Made by a program: the position numbers and the translations under genes
Shown: piece after piece, positions 34,080 through 45,115 of the stretch
Layout of the letters: each line of letters opens with the position of its first letter
Position numbering within the stretch: position 1 is the stretch's first letter
The notes under the pieces: model-generated
What the model was told of the DNA's origin: nothing
Seen by the model: only the letters and a program-made list of their open reading frames with translations
The model's database searches: none
Source: Owenia fusiformis
Lineage: Eukaryota; Annelida; Polychaeta; Sabellida; Oweniidae
Assembly (NCBI GenBank): GCA_903813345.2
Contig: CAIIXF020000005.1
Coordinates: 22,015,375 to 22,079,374, forward strand
DNA: 64,000 nucleotides
Direction of reading: 5' to 3'

Positions 34080-35255
34080 AAAAGATAAAGGATCACGACT
34101 GTTTAGCTCTAGCTGTCCTTCCAAAATGGCAGAATCAGCCATGGTTCCTAGAACTACTGGATCTTTTAGTGGATCATCCAAGGGAAATCCCCCATAGGAG
34201 GAACTTCTCAAAATGCCAATAAGTCAGATCTTCCATCAAAATCCAGAACTATTCCATCTTCATGCTTGCAAACTCTCACGAAATCTCTCACTCAGAAGGG
34301 CTTTTGAACACAAGTGTCAAAAAGAATCGCATCAGATGCTAGAAGACCTTCCACCAACAGAGACTATGATGCCAAATGGAGGAAGTTCTCTGTTTGGTGT
34401 TCTGAGAGGAATCTGGATCCCTGCACGGTCTCTGTTCCAGAAGACTTCTTACTTCATCTCCATTCCATTGAAGGTTATAGAACTGTCATCAATGAAGTCG
34501 TTCAACAATCAAGTGGGATATCACTCTCGTCGTCTCAAGAAATCTCTGATTTGATCCAAATTAGAAGATGCTCAGCCTAAAGATTTATTGCCTAAGTGGG
34601 ATTTAGTGTTTGGACGACACGAGTTAACCAAACCACCATTTGAACCAATGTCGACAGCTGATCTCAAGCATGTATCGTGGAAGACACTTTTCCTTCTACT
34701 GTTAGCTTCAGGGAAAAGACGTTTTGACATCCATGCCATAGACATTAGGCGTATACAATAGACACAATTTGGAAGTGTATTTTTCCCTTTTGTTGGTTTC
34801 CTGCCGAAATCATTGGATTGCGCAGAAGGACAGTCCAGATTCCAACCAATCACGATCAAGGCTCTAGCTTATTTTGTTGGAAATGAAACGCCAGATAAAT
34901 TCTTATGTCCTGTTAGGGCTCTAAGATATTATCTTCAGGCCACAGTTTCTATCAGATTACCCAGGACTAGACTATTTATTCCCTTCAAGAAATGATGCAG
35001 TTCTTTGCACACCCCAACACGCTCTCTAGTTGGGTGAAACAACTGTTGAACTACGTCTACAAGAATGCCTCAGAAGAAAGCAAGTTACAAGGGAAGATAC
35101 AACCACACAGGACAAGAGCCTTATCTTCCTCACTAGCTCTAAAAGCCAATGCCTCATTAACAGCACTCTTCAAGACCTGTTCATGGGCATCCCACAACAC
35201 CTTCACAAGCTACTACCTCAGAGATGTGACAGTAATGGAGAAAGGCATGCACAAG
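34080..35255 (+). pseudogene. DIRS tyrosine recombinase, frameshifted
   Basis: N-terminal part: 'LPKWQNQPWFLELLDLL', then 'ARRPSTNRDYDAKWRKFSVW' and 'EDFLLHLHSIEGYRTVINEV' (core-binding domain). Catalytic part: 'LLLLASGKRRFDIHAIDIR' holds the first Arg, 'DKFLCPVRALRYYLQ' follows, then 'HRTRALSSS' (His-x-x-Arg), and 'SHNTFTSYYLRDV' with the His and the nucleophilic Tyr. Fragments lie in different frames (breaks near 34555 and 34990). All catalytic positions are still readable, so decay is moderate. Confidence 0.8.
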
Positions 35256-35504
35256 CTGGTGGTACTAGCTGGCACTCTGCAACTTTTAGATGTAAGTGTT
35301 TTCTCACTCACTCTATATCTGCAGATGGATTCACGTGGGAAGCTTGTTGTCGACTGTTTTGCAGAAGGGTTCAACTCAACTAGCTTGTGACCTGGACCCT
35401 TGAAGAACTGCAAGGTTACCTCGTTTGGTTAAACAGTCCATCCTTGGTTGACCAGTCTCTATTCGTAGGAGTTGGTCATTACCCTTAGATGGGTAAGATT
35501 CAGA

Positions 35505-37190
35505 GCTGTCAAGTGTCCCGCGAATGGCGGGATTATCCTGCAAATTTCATCAAAATTTGGCTAATTCGCGTGTCCCGCAATGTCCCGCGAATGTCGGCTT
35601 TGACCTCCGCGAATTTTCAAAATTGTAACAATCCCCGAGGCTAAATAATTGTGATTATCTTGTGATTAAGAAGCTAAGTTTTTGCGCTTTTGAAAGTTTA
35701 CCTAAGTTTACCTAATTTGAAAAGTGCTGCCAAACTCCCAGTGCATCAGATCATCGAAGACTGCTTTTGAAAAGAGCATATAGTCCATTTACAAAACTGT
35801 GATTTTGATCCAAATAACACCATAGTTGGCTTCCCTAGTATGCCGTTATTTGGTATCAAAATAAAGAGGAAGAGTGCAATTTTAATTACGAAAATAGGGA
35901 TGTATGTCATGTATAGTTCCAACTTTGGCCTTTTTACTACGCGTCTCACGGCCTTCATCTAAGAACTGAGCAAATGTTAGCAAACGCGAGTTCCAATAAA
36001 TGGACACTGATATCTCGAAAAGAAACCTGACTCCCTATAATTTGATGTAGATTAATTGAACCCAATATGAATAAGTGACATTTTAATATGTAACACTATG
36101 GGGGGTAAATGTTTCATAGTTGGTCACAAACACCATAAGTGCAAAGTATTGTTCAGAATTTTTGAATTTCGTGTTGGATTACGGTACTCACAACTAAAAA
36201 TGGAAACCCTGCATTTTCCTTATATCTTTGTCACTTTAAGGATTTACTCCCTGATATTTCACACATTTGTACATCATTCAATTTTCTACCACCCTACCAT
36301 ATTTCATGACCATCTAAGATAGACACAATTTTACAGCACTTAGAATAACATACTTCAGATTTAGCCATTGCAGTTGTCAATGAGCCGAACGCATTCCTCA
36401 GCAGGTATGGCCTGAATGACACAAATGATCTCACTTTTGAGGTTTGCAATTGTCCCGAGGTTATTCTCATATACTCTATCTCTGCCATATCCCCACAGGT
36501 AGGGACATTTTAGACGATGAGTCAAGTTTCCTCACAACCCAATAGTGGCCACTGTGCATGTTCTTTAGAGTACTGTAACATTGTGACTATCAATCTGATG
36601 GTCGTGAAATAAGTTAGGCTGGAAGCAAATTAAATAATGTACAAAAGTGTTAAATATCAGGGATATGAGGAAAATGGTATTAGGGTTTCCATATTTTTGA
36701 CCACCCCGTAGTTTAATAATATTTCTATGCGTATTGTGTGGAATTGTGTTGACGTTTACTTAAGTTAAGTGCATTATATTTGATAAATCAGTATCTGAAA
36801 GATTGATTTGAGAACTTTAACATTAAGCCCCAATCACGTAAATCCTTTTCAAGAATGTCCTGCGACATCCTGCAAATTTAGGTGGATGTCCCGAAAAATC
36901 CCGCGAATTTAGGGCACATTGTCTAAAAAAATCTGTCCCTCTATGAAGTCTTTGGTGGTAACCCTGTTAACTGTCCCACAATTAGCGTGTTTGTCCCTTG
37001 AATGGTCCCGCGAAATCCTGCGAATTTGATCAAAATTTGACCTATTAGCGCAATCACGCAAATCCCTTAAATGTCCCGCAAAATCCCACGAATTTAGGTT
37101 GATGTCCTGCGAAATCCTGCGAATATTTGGCACTGGGTCTAAAAAATCTGTCCGGCGAGAAAATCTTTGGGGGTTGACAGTACTGGTAAG
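35505..37190 (+). repeat. Dispersed repeat RU1, longest copy
   Basis: Same text as 13205-14290 and 3040-3425: 'agtccatttacaaaac', 'ggtatcaaaataaagagga', 'actccctataatttgatgta', 'gtgcaaagtattgttc', 'aataatatttctatgcgtat', then the 'tcccgcgaatttgat' array and 'ggggttgacagtact'. A mariner-like relic (36196-36708) splits it at the point where copy 13205-14290 reads through, which defines that insertion. Confidence 0.7.
36196..36708 (-). mobile_element. Mariner-like relic, CAGGGTGGTC family, copy 2
   Basis: Right end 'ttttgaccaccccg' before TA; the left end begins inside the TIR ('aaaaatggaaaccctgcatt'). The minus-strand translation gives RVYENNLGTIANLKSEI and 'IQAIPAEECVRLIDN', the same transposase C-terminus as copy 1 in the opposite orientation. 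The N-terminal half is missing. Confidence 0.7.
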
Positions 37191-37801
37191 ATTGCTCACT
37201 CTAATAGGACATAACAGTCACCAGTTGGACATGTAGCAGCCTCAGTCTTGGATCCAACTAGCAGATGGGGGTAATAGTACAATGTATTATTCTTTTGGTG
37301 ACATCTCATTAGGATGGTAGTACAGTATAGTTCTTTTTTTACTTTTAGTAACAAGGTCCCCAGTCCCCACCTCCTTAACTTTTTATTATTCAGCATATGT
37401 TATGATATAGGTTGGATTGTATGTAGTTAAGAAATTTTACAAGTAAAGGAGTGGTATCGATGTGGAGAACTTTTTGAACACATGTTTCTCTTAAATCAGT
37501 CATAAAAAAATCAAAAAATTAAACACATTGTCAATTTAATGGTCATCTTTTGAATGGTAACAATATAATTTGAACAATATATTTATACTTTCATCTATAT
37601 TGTTTTAGAAAACACATCAAACACTTGTTATGTTTTGGTATCATGTTTCCAGAGTGAAATGAAACATCTTTCTGAACCTCATTGGAACAAAACGACATAA
37701 ACACAACATGTTTAGGTCTTTCAATATTGCAATTGTACAAAGGAAATTTTGGTTGATTTTTAAAGTATCTTGTTAATGAAATAAAAGGTTTATCTTGATG
37801 T
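37191..37801. other. No gene recognised
   Basis: AT-rich spacer, with nothing supportable. Confidence 0.35.
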
Positions 37802-38195
37802 TTGGCTCACACAGTGAGCCCATGGGATCGACCAGGTGTCTGTCCGCCCGTTGGTCCGTCTGTCCGTTGGTCCATCCGTCTGTTGGTCCATCCGTCCGTT
37901 GGTCCGTCCTTCCGTTGGTCCATCCGTTTGTCATCATTGGCCGCACAAATTAAGACTGCTCTTCGGATTGAGTCATATCCACATTCATTTTATGTATATC
38001 CATAATGCCTATTTGAGCTATCATCGCCATTTCCCAAGTTTGCCCGGTTTCCGAGAAATTGCTGATTTTGACGTCAAATTTTCTGTAAATACTAGACACT
38101 TTGTTGAAGCAGAACTTTCAAATAACTTGTAGTAGTTGCTGTATATGCAACTTATGTCCTCTGAAGATTTTTAAGCTCTTGGAATTACAGTTTGA
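37802..38195 (+). repeat. Dispersed repeat with 'gttggtccgtc' microsatellite, copy 1
   Basis: Begins 'tggctcacacagtgagccca', then imperfect (gttggtccgtcc)n at 37849-37930, then unique-looking text ('cggattgagtcatatccaca', 'agtagttgctgtatatgcaa', 'agctcttggaattacag'). The same text recurs at 48405-48690. Frames across it are translations of the microsatellite. Confidence 0.7.
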
Positions 38196-38940
38196 TCTAA
38201 TGTGTATCGACAGTCCCTTGAGAAACATTTATTTCTGACCACTGCGATATATTATATTCACCCCCCTCACTGCAGTAATTAAAGTGATCACTGTACACAT
38301 TCCTTTGTTTGCCAATGCAGACACGTGGTTACAGGAGAGGCAAGGGCAAAAGTTTAGTAGCTTTAAACTTTTGAAAATGTTATACAAACTTTGGAAGATG
38401 TTATCAAACATGGATATATAGTTAAACATGAAGATTAGCTTTTAGCTTTATTAAGAATGACGCAGAGTTTTCACAGGAATATGTTTAAACTAATATATTT
38501 GATGAGTGGTCAGACAACTGCGGTTTAAAAAGGAGGAACTATTTTACCTTAATTGTTAAAAGAACAGTTTTGAGATACAGATAATTTTCAACTGTGCTTG
38601 AGATGAAATAAAGATTTTGCAAAATGTAGCTAGGAAGATGAAATAAACTTAGGAGATTTGTCATCTACACATGTTTTATGTTTACTATTAGGGACTGAAG
38701 CCATGAACATTATTTTTATTAACGTTTAATTCCCGTTAAATGTTACATATTTTTGGAAAAGTAAACAAACATGACGGCACTTTGCTGGCCGATTTAAAGC
38801 GTGGCATTCGCCGTTGGTGTGAACCAGGTTTAAATAAAGGCCCCACTAGTCAGTACGAGACATATTAGCTCTCAGGTATTAACGTTACCGCATCACCGCA
38901 TACAGGCCTGTCAACTTGGGAACACCTAACATGAGTGACT
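38196..38940. other. No gene recognised
   Basis: Unremarkable AT-rich sequence. Confidence 0.35.
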
Positions 38941-38944
38941 TGCA

Positions 38945-39060
38945 AATGTTGAACACCTTTGTTCAAATTTTGGACACCTTGGTCCAAATCTGAACACCTT
39001 GGCCACATTTTGAGCACCTTGGTTTCAATTTTATTGCATATAATCAAAGTTTGGACACCC
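38945..39060 (+). repeat. Short tandem repeat 'gaacaccttggtcaaatttt'
   Basis: Four to five imperfect units of about 25 bp: 'tgaacacctttgttcaaatt', 'ggacaccttggtccaaatct', 'gaacaccttggccacatttt', 'gagcaccttggtttcaattt'. Confidence 0.65.
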
Positions 39061-39529
39061 CAAATTTTAATGGGATGCCCTCACAAAAAATAAGAGTATA
39101 CGACAGGTTTTGTGATAAAACAAAATAGCAGTAGCAAACTACACATACAAATACGCTTGTAAAGCTCTTTCATCTTCTTTTAACTACAGTATTCTAGAGC
39201 AGAAATAAATGGAACGTTCTGGGACTGAAAAATTCCGACCAATTGAAACTCATATAGGAGACATTACAATGAAAGTTGGAACATGGTGAAAACAAATATG
39301 GAAAAGCATTTTTGTGATAAAACGAAATAGCTTACTACACATACTGTTTGCTTATTTAATCTTCTTTAAACTACATGTATTTGAAACCAGAATTTAATTT
39401 ACTCGTTCATTCTCAGCCTGAGATATTCAATACAACATACTGAACGCATAGTTATGTTTTAATTGACAGTATTCTTTGACTTCATGTAAGATATTGAACT
39501 ATTGCAAGTAATGTGCTATGAGGTCCGAT

Positions 39530-39850
39530 TTTTATTGTAAACTCCTGGTTTCTACTGATTATCCTAATCAAGAGATTTTCTCCCCATTATTTTTGTAAAC
39601 GCCGATTTCCTCCCGATTTTCATTGCAAACTCCCGATTTCTCCTGAGTATCGTTATCCCGATTTTCTCCAGATTATTTTTGTGAACCCCAATATCCTCCC
39701 AATTTTCATTGTAAACTCCCATTCCTCCCGATTATCCTAAACAATCACGATTTTTTATAGAAATACTGTTTTTCTCCCGATATTTCTTTAAAAAATCTCG
39801 ATTTTCACCCCAAATTTTCTTTAAAAATCTTGACTTCTGATGTTTAGAAC
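39530..39850 (+). repeat. Minisatellite 'ctcccgatttt'
   Basis: Imperfect units 'tcattgcaaactcccgattt' and 'ttttgtaaacgccgatttcc', period 25-35 bp. Roughly the complement of the 'acgggagatttt' array at 47340-48200, so probably one family in opposite orientations. Confidence 0.6.
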
Positions 39851-40324
39851 TAGAATATCCCTATTTTTTTACTTGACAGGTATGGTTTATTTTGAGTTCT
39901 TTCATATAAAAGCGCTGTGCAAGTCTGATTTTGAACGATCAAAGTTTTCAGAAAATTTTGCATTTTGTCTGTATTCACCTTTCCACAAAGTCAGCTCATG
40001 AATATTATAATGAGCTGCTTAAAAATCTGTGACGTCAATGAGGGAAACTTTTTCCTGCAAAAAACAAATGCAATTGAGTTTACATGTAAATGGTTGATTG
40101 CTGTAAGTTTTACCTCTTCAAATGTGCAAGTATTCAGTAAATTATGGACAGATTTTTATTGAACGTCAAATTGACATTTATTTACGCCTTCTGAGCGAAT
40201 TAAATATTAAATTTCTGTTCATAATGAGTAAATAATTAGAAGAGAATTACTCCCAGTCAGTTTTCAATCATGATAGGAACTGGATGTAAACAGGTGAAAT
40301 TATCATAATCATTAGGTCACCAAC
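39851..40324. other. No gene recognised
   Basis: No feature apart from the start of the target duplication at 40316. Confidence 0.35.
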
Positions 40325-41240
40325 CAAACTCCCGTGCAGTGATAGTGGAGAGGTTAAGCAAATACGGTTTTTCAAAACGTATACGTAAACGCAAAGTATT
40401 GAATCAACATAGGATTGTATCGCTTTAGTCTACTTCAGATACCCGTTCAACTTCAAAGTTGCGTGTTTAGAACGGGAGATTTAGAAATTTCACGTTGCTA
40501 TCAACGGGAATCATTATACTCATGTCTGTTGAATACTATCCTTGCAATTTTGATTTCGATGCAGAGTATAATTCTTTCTGAAGAAGATGATGTATGTTAC
40601 GCATGATTTAACTCCAATAATCTTACGAAACGAGCTCGTTTAAAATATGTATTAGAAAACCAGCTATTGAACTTCATCAATGGGATACTATGTAATCATT
40701 ACAAGCTATGGTGTAGTCTGAACAAACACTAGAGCTGAACGGCTATTTATGTGTGAACTCTACATGTATTTGTATAGGGCCGAATGATACGTTTAAGTTG
40801 CGTTTTGGATTTTATACGGTAGCTTAACCTCTCCAGTATCACTGCGGCGGGCAGGTATCTCACCGTAAGCATGGTAACTTCGTAATAAACAACTGACGTG
40901 ATTGGTTCTAGTCCCATGCTCAGGTCGCGTGATTGTTAAATTTAGACCATTTCATTGGTTGAATTGCGCGTATTAACTGATAAACAACACGTGCTGTAAA
41001 CTATTATCAACACAACTTTTACTCAGAATTCCTTCCGCGGTGATTTCTTCTCATATTTCAATAATTTTGAAATATTTTGACAAAATAATGTTTGGGGAAC
41101 ATTTATGAATACATATTTTATAAGTTGTGTGAAAATTGACCACATATTTGATGAAAAAGGGAACTATTTTCCCCAAATTTTGGGGATTTTCTTCGTCTGC
41201 CCACCGCAGTGTCTATACCGAGACACTGCATGGGAGTTCG
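40325..41240. mobile_element. 9-bp-TSD element, copy A (with nested element)
   Basis: Ends CAAACTCCCGTGCAGTG and its inverted near-copy, flanked on both sides by GTCACCAAC (40316-40324 and 41241-41249). The inner text ('gggcaggtatctcaccgtaa', 'gaattccttccgcggtgatt', 'ttccccaaattttgggga') is the inverted copy of the element at 50333-50757. Without the 492-bp insertion at 40345-40836 it would be about 422 bp. Each terminal repeat holds a palindrome 'gcagtg...cactgc'. No coding capacity. The class is probably MULE-like, from the 9-bp duplication. Confidence 0.85.
40345..40836. mobile_element. Element nested in the terminal palindrome of copy A
   Basis: Ends 'gtggagaggttaagc' and 'gcttaacctctccag', TA on each side (40343-40344, 40837-40838). 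It splits 'gcagtgata' from 'tatcactgc', the two arms of the terminal palindrome, at its centre. The interior has a short frame but no recognised domain. Confidence 0.75.
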
Positions 41241-41249
41241 GTCACCAAC

Positions 41250-43296
41250 ATTATAACATGTCTCTCGTGCATAAAAATATATAGATAGACAATCTATTTA
41301 ACTTAATCTTCAGTGTCATTTGATGAATGACCTGTTCAAATTAACATTTGCTCTTTTTCATTAAATCATTGACTTCACTACTCCCATAATTCAATGAACT
41401 AAACGATTACTTCCTATTTATTTCTGCAAGTCATATCAGATCGTATCTTGAATATGTTATACTTGAAAACATCGGAATATGGAATTGATATCTTGGAGGA
41501 GCGTGACATATACATGTATATATTCCAATGTATATGTCACATATATTTCCCGCTGCATATCTCCCGATCCAAATATTCCTGGTAAAATGTTTTTTATTCA
41601 GTGTATGAACATGTCAGTCAATTTGTTAAAATATCTTGCTAAAGCAAAACTGTCAAAATAGATCCAGCAGACCGTAAAATTTTTCTTAACCAAAATGATG
41701 ATGGATTTCTCGAAAATAATGAGAATGAGAACGCTTAACAGAAAACAAACCTGGATATGCAGGGTGTCCTATAACTTCTCTTGTGCAACCTCATTTTTCA
41801 TAGGATGACTTAGTTGTGATGATCGGTTTTGAATAATGATCACTGGGAAGATCTGGGGAAAGAGGCTATACCATATAATGTTTATTGATGATATGTTGAC
41901 ATTGCTGATCATTATTGACATCGCTGATGGCGAATAAATACCAAAAGGTAACGCTTTGCGTGAATGTCACTCGTGATGAATTTCTGATGGACCTTCTCAC
42001 TACGACATATTGACCATTTAACAAGATATTGTATGACCACTATCAGATAATAAAACCGAGTTGTTTACATTTTTTTGTTTACAATCACATGAGACATGTG
42101 AGCCCGGGTATGTGAGGCTGATCTGAGGAGTCTTAATAAACAACAGTTCTGTCACTTAAAGGTTGAATAAATAGTGCAGAGACGTATCCAACGATCATGG
42201 TCCTGGTGTCAATATATATCGAATTTTGAATATTTCATCAAGGCTAACATCTATTTTCATTAGCTACAAAGAAAACCCCCGAACGTACCTAATTTCTGCC
42301 GATATGCACAATCACTGGCATCCTAAATCCCCGGAAATCTTCTCCCGACATCGACAGAAAAAATGCTCACGTACCTTTTAATGATTTCCCGGTTATATTG
42401 TCATTGGATTCCAGCCCCGTTTTCACCTAACGTTCTATCCAACATTCTGTTTCCTTTTGCGTGTCAAGAAGACCTTGAATATGGTCAGATTTAAGGTGTT
42501 TTAGTCTTAAGATTTTTTTGATTTTTCTTCGTCAGTGGATCAGATTAACTGCAAGAGTCGCCGGTAATAGACCGTCGACAACGGTCATATCGTGTACCAT
42601 GCATACAGTTATATCAGACAACCGCGGTTATACTGTAACATGCGGTCTTACCTAGCTCAGCTGCAGCAAGAATTTTAAATGGCGGAGATTTAGAAATGTT
42701 TCAAAAAACAAAATGCGGGACGTCCAACCTTTCAATTGCTTATTTAGAAGTCTATTTACAAGTCTGATTGGTGGTATTCGTTGACAAGTGCATATACTTT
42801 AAGACATTAGGCCAAACGTTGCACTAATAGCTCGGGAAAGGTAAAATGACTCCCAAATTTCTTCTATAGTCTTTATTCAACCTTTAAATGATTAAATCAA
42901 ATTACTTAAGATTCGGAATGAAAGTGCCCCGTCCATATTTTATATTTGATTAAAAATAATTAGTGCATTGGGCAAATAGAATCCTTTTTATTGCAGTTAA
43001 TTCAAAATATTCCTATGCTGGCTGTACTAATTCTTCAAAACTTTCTACCATTCACTTCATTGATTTGACTCATTTGCATACAACCAATCAGCGTGCCTGA
43101 AATTATCGATTTTCTTTACTTTGTGGAAAGGTGAATAGTACTAAATAAACTACAGGTCAAAATATATGCACATTTGATTTTGATCATAAGGAGAAATAAT
43201 TCACTGGAGTAATCTTCATGTCATTCATGTGATGTAAACTTGTCTCTTTATATTAGTAACATAAAAGTTCATGTTTATCTGTTCATTTGTTTCTAG
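41250..43296. other. Upstream region or intron of the glycine-rich protein gene
   Basis: No repeats with clear ends and no exon recognised in 2 kb. A branch-point-like 'tagtaac' (about 43254) and the pyrimidine tract before 43297 belong to the next exon's acceptor. Confidence 0.4.
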
Positions 43297-43343
43297 GGGG
43301 GCGCAATATGGCTGAAGAACATCTCTGGTATGACAGTTACTGA
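43297..43343 (+). other. Exon 5' edge with an overlapping short frame
   Basis: The acceptor 'gttcatttgtttctag' ends at 43296. A second ATG (43308, strong Kozak aatATGG) opens MAEEHLWYDSY and stops at 43341-43343, overlapping the Met at 43330 in another frame. If transcription begins in this exon it would be an overlapping upstream ORF that reduces translation of the main frame; if an upstream exon joins in phase 0 it is irrelevant. Confidence 0.4.
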
Positions 43344-43845
43344 TGCAGATATGGAGGACATTTCTAACCCCAGACTCGAGCTCGCAGTTCATATAGGCAC
43401 TAAGACCATTCAGATGGGAGCTATGATGGGCATGCTAGCAATTGGGCCAATCACACAGCTTGTCAGAGGACCTAGAACAATGCAGGCGATAGCAACTACT
43501 GCTCTTAAATTTGGCACAAATGGTGCAATTATCGGTGCAGTAGCTGGCCCTATAATAACATATGCGGCATCGAGGAAATTTGAATATGAAAATTTTTACG
43601 ACCGCTCTTACAGGATTCGATACAACAGGGGGCAAGTGATTACAGACCGTATGTGTTATTTTGGTATGGCTGTTGGTGCGGGGGCAGGATATGTAACAGG
43701 ATTTGGAATACTTCCTTGTATGGCACTAGGTATTGTGGTTGGCACAGGAGGAAGTGTATTTGCACCTGGTAGGATGGGCAGTGACGAGGCTAAGCCTAAG
43801 AAGAAATCTGCCTCAGAAGAAACCCAAGAAAGAAAGGATGCATAA
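43330..43845 (+). CDS. Glycine-rich small membrane protein, possibly Tim17/22/23-type
   Basis: A 171-residue frame, clearly the best coding stretch of the window. Three hydrophobic, glycine-rich segments (about residues 30-45, 62-80 and 108-144) carry GxxxG spacing: 'GAIIGAVAG' and 'GMAVGAGAG'. A charged loop 'RKFEYENFYDRSYRIRYNR' lies between, and a Lys/Glu-rich tail follows. Repeated GxxxG and a C-terminal charged tail recall the Tim17/Tim22/Tim23 family of mitochondrial inner-membrane translocases; this is a tentative fold guess, not an identification. The exon probably starts at 43297, after 'tttgtttctag', and the frame is open from there (GGAIWLKNISG then the Met), so the true start may be in an upstream exon. 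AATAAA follows the stop directly (43846-43851). Confidence 0.7.
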   Translation: MTVTDADMEDISNPRLELAVHIGTKTIQMGAMMGMLAIGPITQLVRGPRTMQAIATTALKFGTNGAIIGAVAGPIITYAASRKFEYENFYDRSYRIRYNRGQVITDRMCYFGMAVGAGAGYVTGFGILPCMALGIVVGTGGSVFAPGRMGSDEAKPKKKSASEETQERKDA

Positions 43846-43851
43846 AATAAA
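43846..43851 (+). terminator. Polyadenylation signal AATAAA
   Basis: AATAAA begins at the base after the TAA stop of the glycine-rich protein. If used, the 3' untranslated region would be only 15-35 bases long, ending before the transposon relics that start at about 43934. Confidence 0.5.
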
Positions 43852-44190
43852 CCACATACATAGTGTCCAAATGTCAATTCATGAAAGAATTAATTTTAAG
43901 GTTAATGAACATTTTGTGAGTGAAAAATATTGATTTTTGAACATGAGACATGAAGCTATCAAAATCGTTTATTATTGTTATACAGGGCGTATCAGAAAAA
44001 CGCAACAAGTAGTTATCTCGTAAAATCACAAAACTAGTGATGACTACATCAATTTCATTCAATGTACCATAAAGTCACGTCTCTCCTCTTTGCAATGATG
44101 TGTCATTCATTCACATGTGGTAATGGTTGGGTGAGAAATCCTTCCATTGGCACATTGGGTCAAAATCAGTTCTGGACCAAGTTTTAGATA

Positions 44191-44440
44191 TTGCAAAAAT
44201 CAGTGCAAGGGCTAAGTGACAATGGAAGTTCCCCTGACTTGAATTGTTGTGACTTTCTCTTTTGGAGCTATCTCAGGAGCATCTGTGCTCACAATTTCTC
44301 CGCCAGATATTGCAAAACCTCGAGAAAGAATTGCCCATGGGCTGCTTTTCTCTGCTTTTATCCACAGATGACTCAGGGCTGAACCATGCATGACCTGGAC
44401 AGATGAGCGGATCTTTATGTGCAAGGAAGTGGTGGCAATT
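44191..44440 (+). pseudogene. Mariner-like transposase C-terminal relic, unit 1
   Basis: 'DNGSSPDLNCCDFLFWSYLR' matches the mariner-type motif aPDLnp.DFfLWgylK, whose first Asp is the last catalytic acidic residue. The frame decays after 'KTSRKNCPW'. Downstream, 'MHDLDR.ADLYVQGSGGNLE' resembles the family's final '...R...C....GghlE' text. An identical relic lies in unit 2 (44779-45030). Confidence 0.6.
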
Positions 44441-44778
44441 TGGAGGGGTAAAAGATGTATTCTTGCAAGAGTATGAGTATGAACACTTTACTGTCTATGC
44501 CACACCTGTCATACCTTCTTCCAATTTTTGAACATGAGACATGTATAGCTATCAAAATCGTTTATTATTGTTATACAGGGCGTATAAAAAAACGCAACAA
44601 GTAGTTATCTCGTAAAATCACAAAACTAGTGATGACTACATCAATTTCATTCAATGTACCATAAAGTCACGTCTCTCCTCTTTGCAATATATATTCATTC
44701 ACATGTGGTAATGGTTGGGTGATAAATCCTTCCATTTGTGCAGTGGGTCAAAATCGGCTCTGGACCAAGTTTTAGATA

Positions 44779-45030
44779 TTGCAAAAATCAGTGCAAGGGC
44801 TAAGTGACAATGGAAGTTCCCCTGACTTGAATTGTTGTGACTTTCTCTTTTGGAGCTATCTCAGGAGCATCTGTGCTCACAATTTCTCCGCCAGATATTG
44901 CAAAACCTCGAGAAAGAATTGCCCATGGGCTGCTTTTCTCTGCTTTTACCCACAGATGACTCAGGGCTAAACCATGCATGACCTGGACAGATGAGCGGAT
45001 CTTTATGTGCAAGGAAGTGGTGGCAATTTG
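44779..45030 (+). pseudogene. Mariner-like transposase C-terminal relic, unit 2
   Basis: Same 63-residue frame as unit 1, with the identical motif 'SSPDLNCCDFLFWSYLRS'. Duplicated as part of the 591-bp tandem block, so not an independent insertion. Confidence 0.6.
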
Positions 45031-45115
45031 GAGGGGTAAAGGATGTATTCTTGCAAGAGTATGAGTATGAACACTTTACTGTCTATGCCACACCTGTCAT
45101 AACTTCTTCCAATAG

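Larger units (their letters stand above)
31420..35500 (+). mobile_element. Decayed DIRS-type retrotransposon
   Basis: Plus-strand order: gag-like frames (31556-32373), the tail of reverse transcriptase joined straight to RNase H, then a tyrosine recombinase, the order of DIRS elements. Most of the RT is deleted at about 32370: gag-like text runs directly into 'TLGMSYPPKDRIDKIL', the end of the RT domain. Stops and frameshifts occur throughout, and a 775-bp MITE interrupts RNase H. DIRS elements lack an integrase and an aspartic protease, and neither is seen. Boundaries are approximate because the split terminal repeats were not recognised. Confidence 0.8.
43934..45115 (+). repeat. Recent 591-bp tandem duplication of a transposon relic
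   Basis: The blocks starting 'tttttgaacatgagacatg' at 43934 and 44525 run in parallel with only scattered differences (for example a few bases lost near 44690). Each carries 'tacagggcgtat.a.aaaaac', the 'catcaatttcattcaatgta' block and the same 63-residue frame. High similarity suggests a young duplication, placed just 3' of the gene. Confidence 0.8.

Noticed and set aside
37802-38132. Frames with repeated VGPSVCWSIRPLVRPS-like peptide
   Set aside because: Direct translation of the gttggtccgtcc microsatellite.
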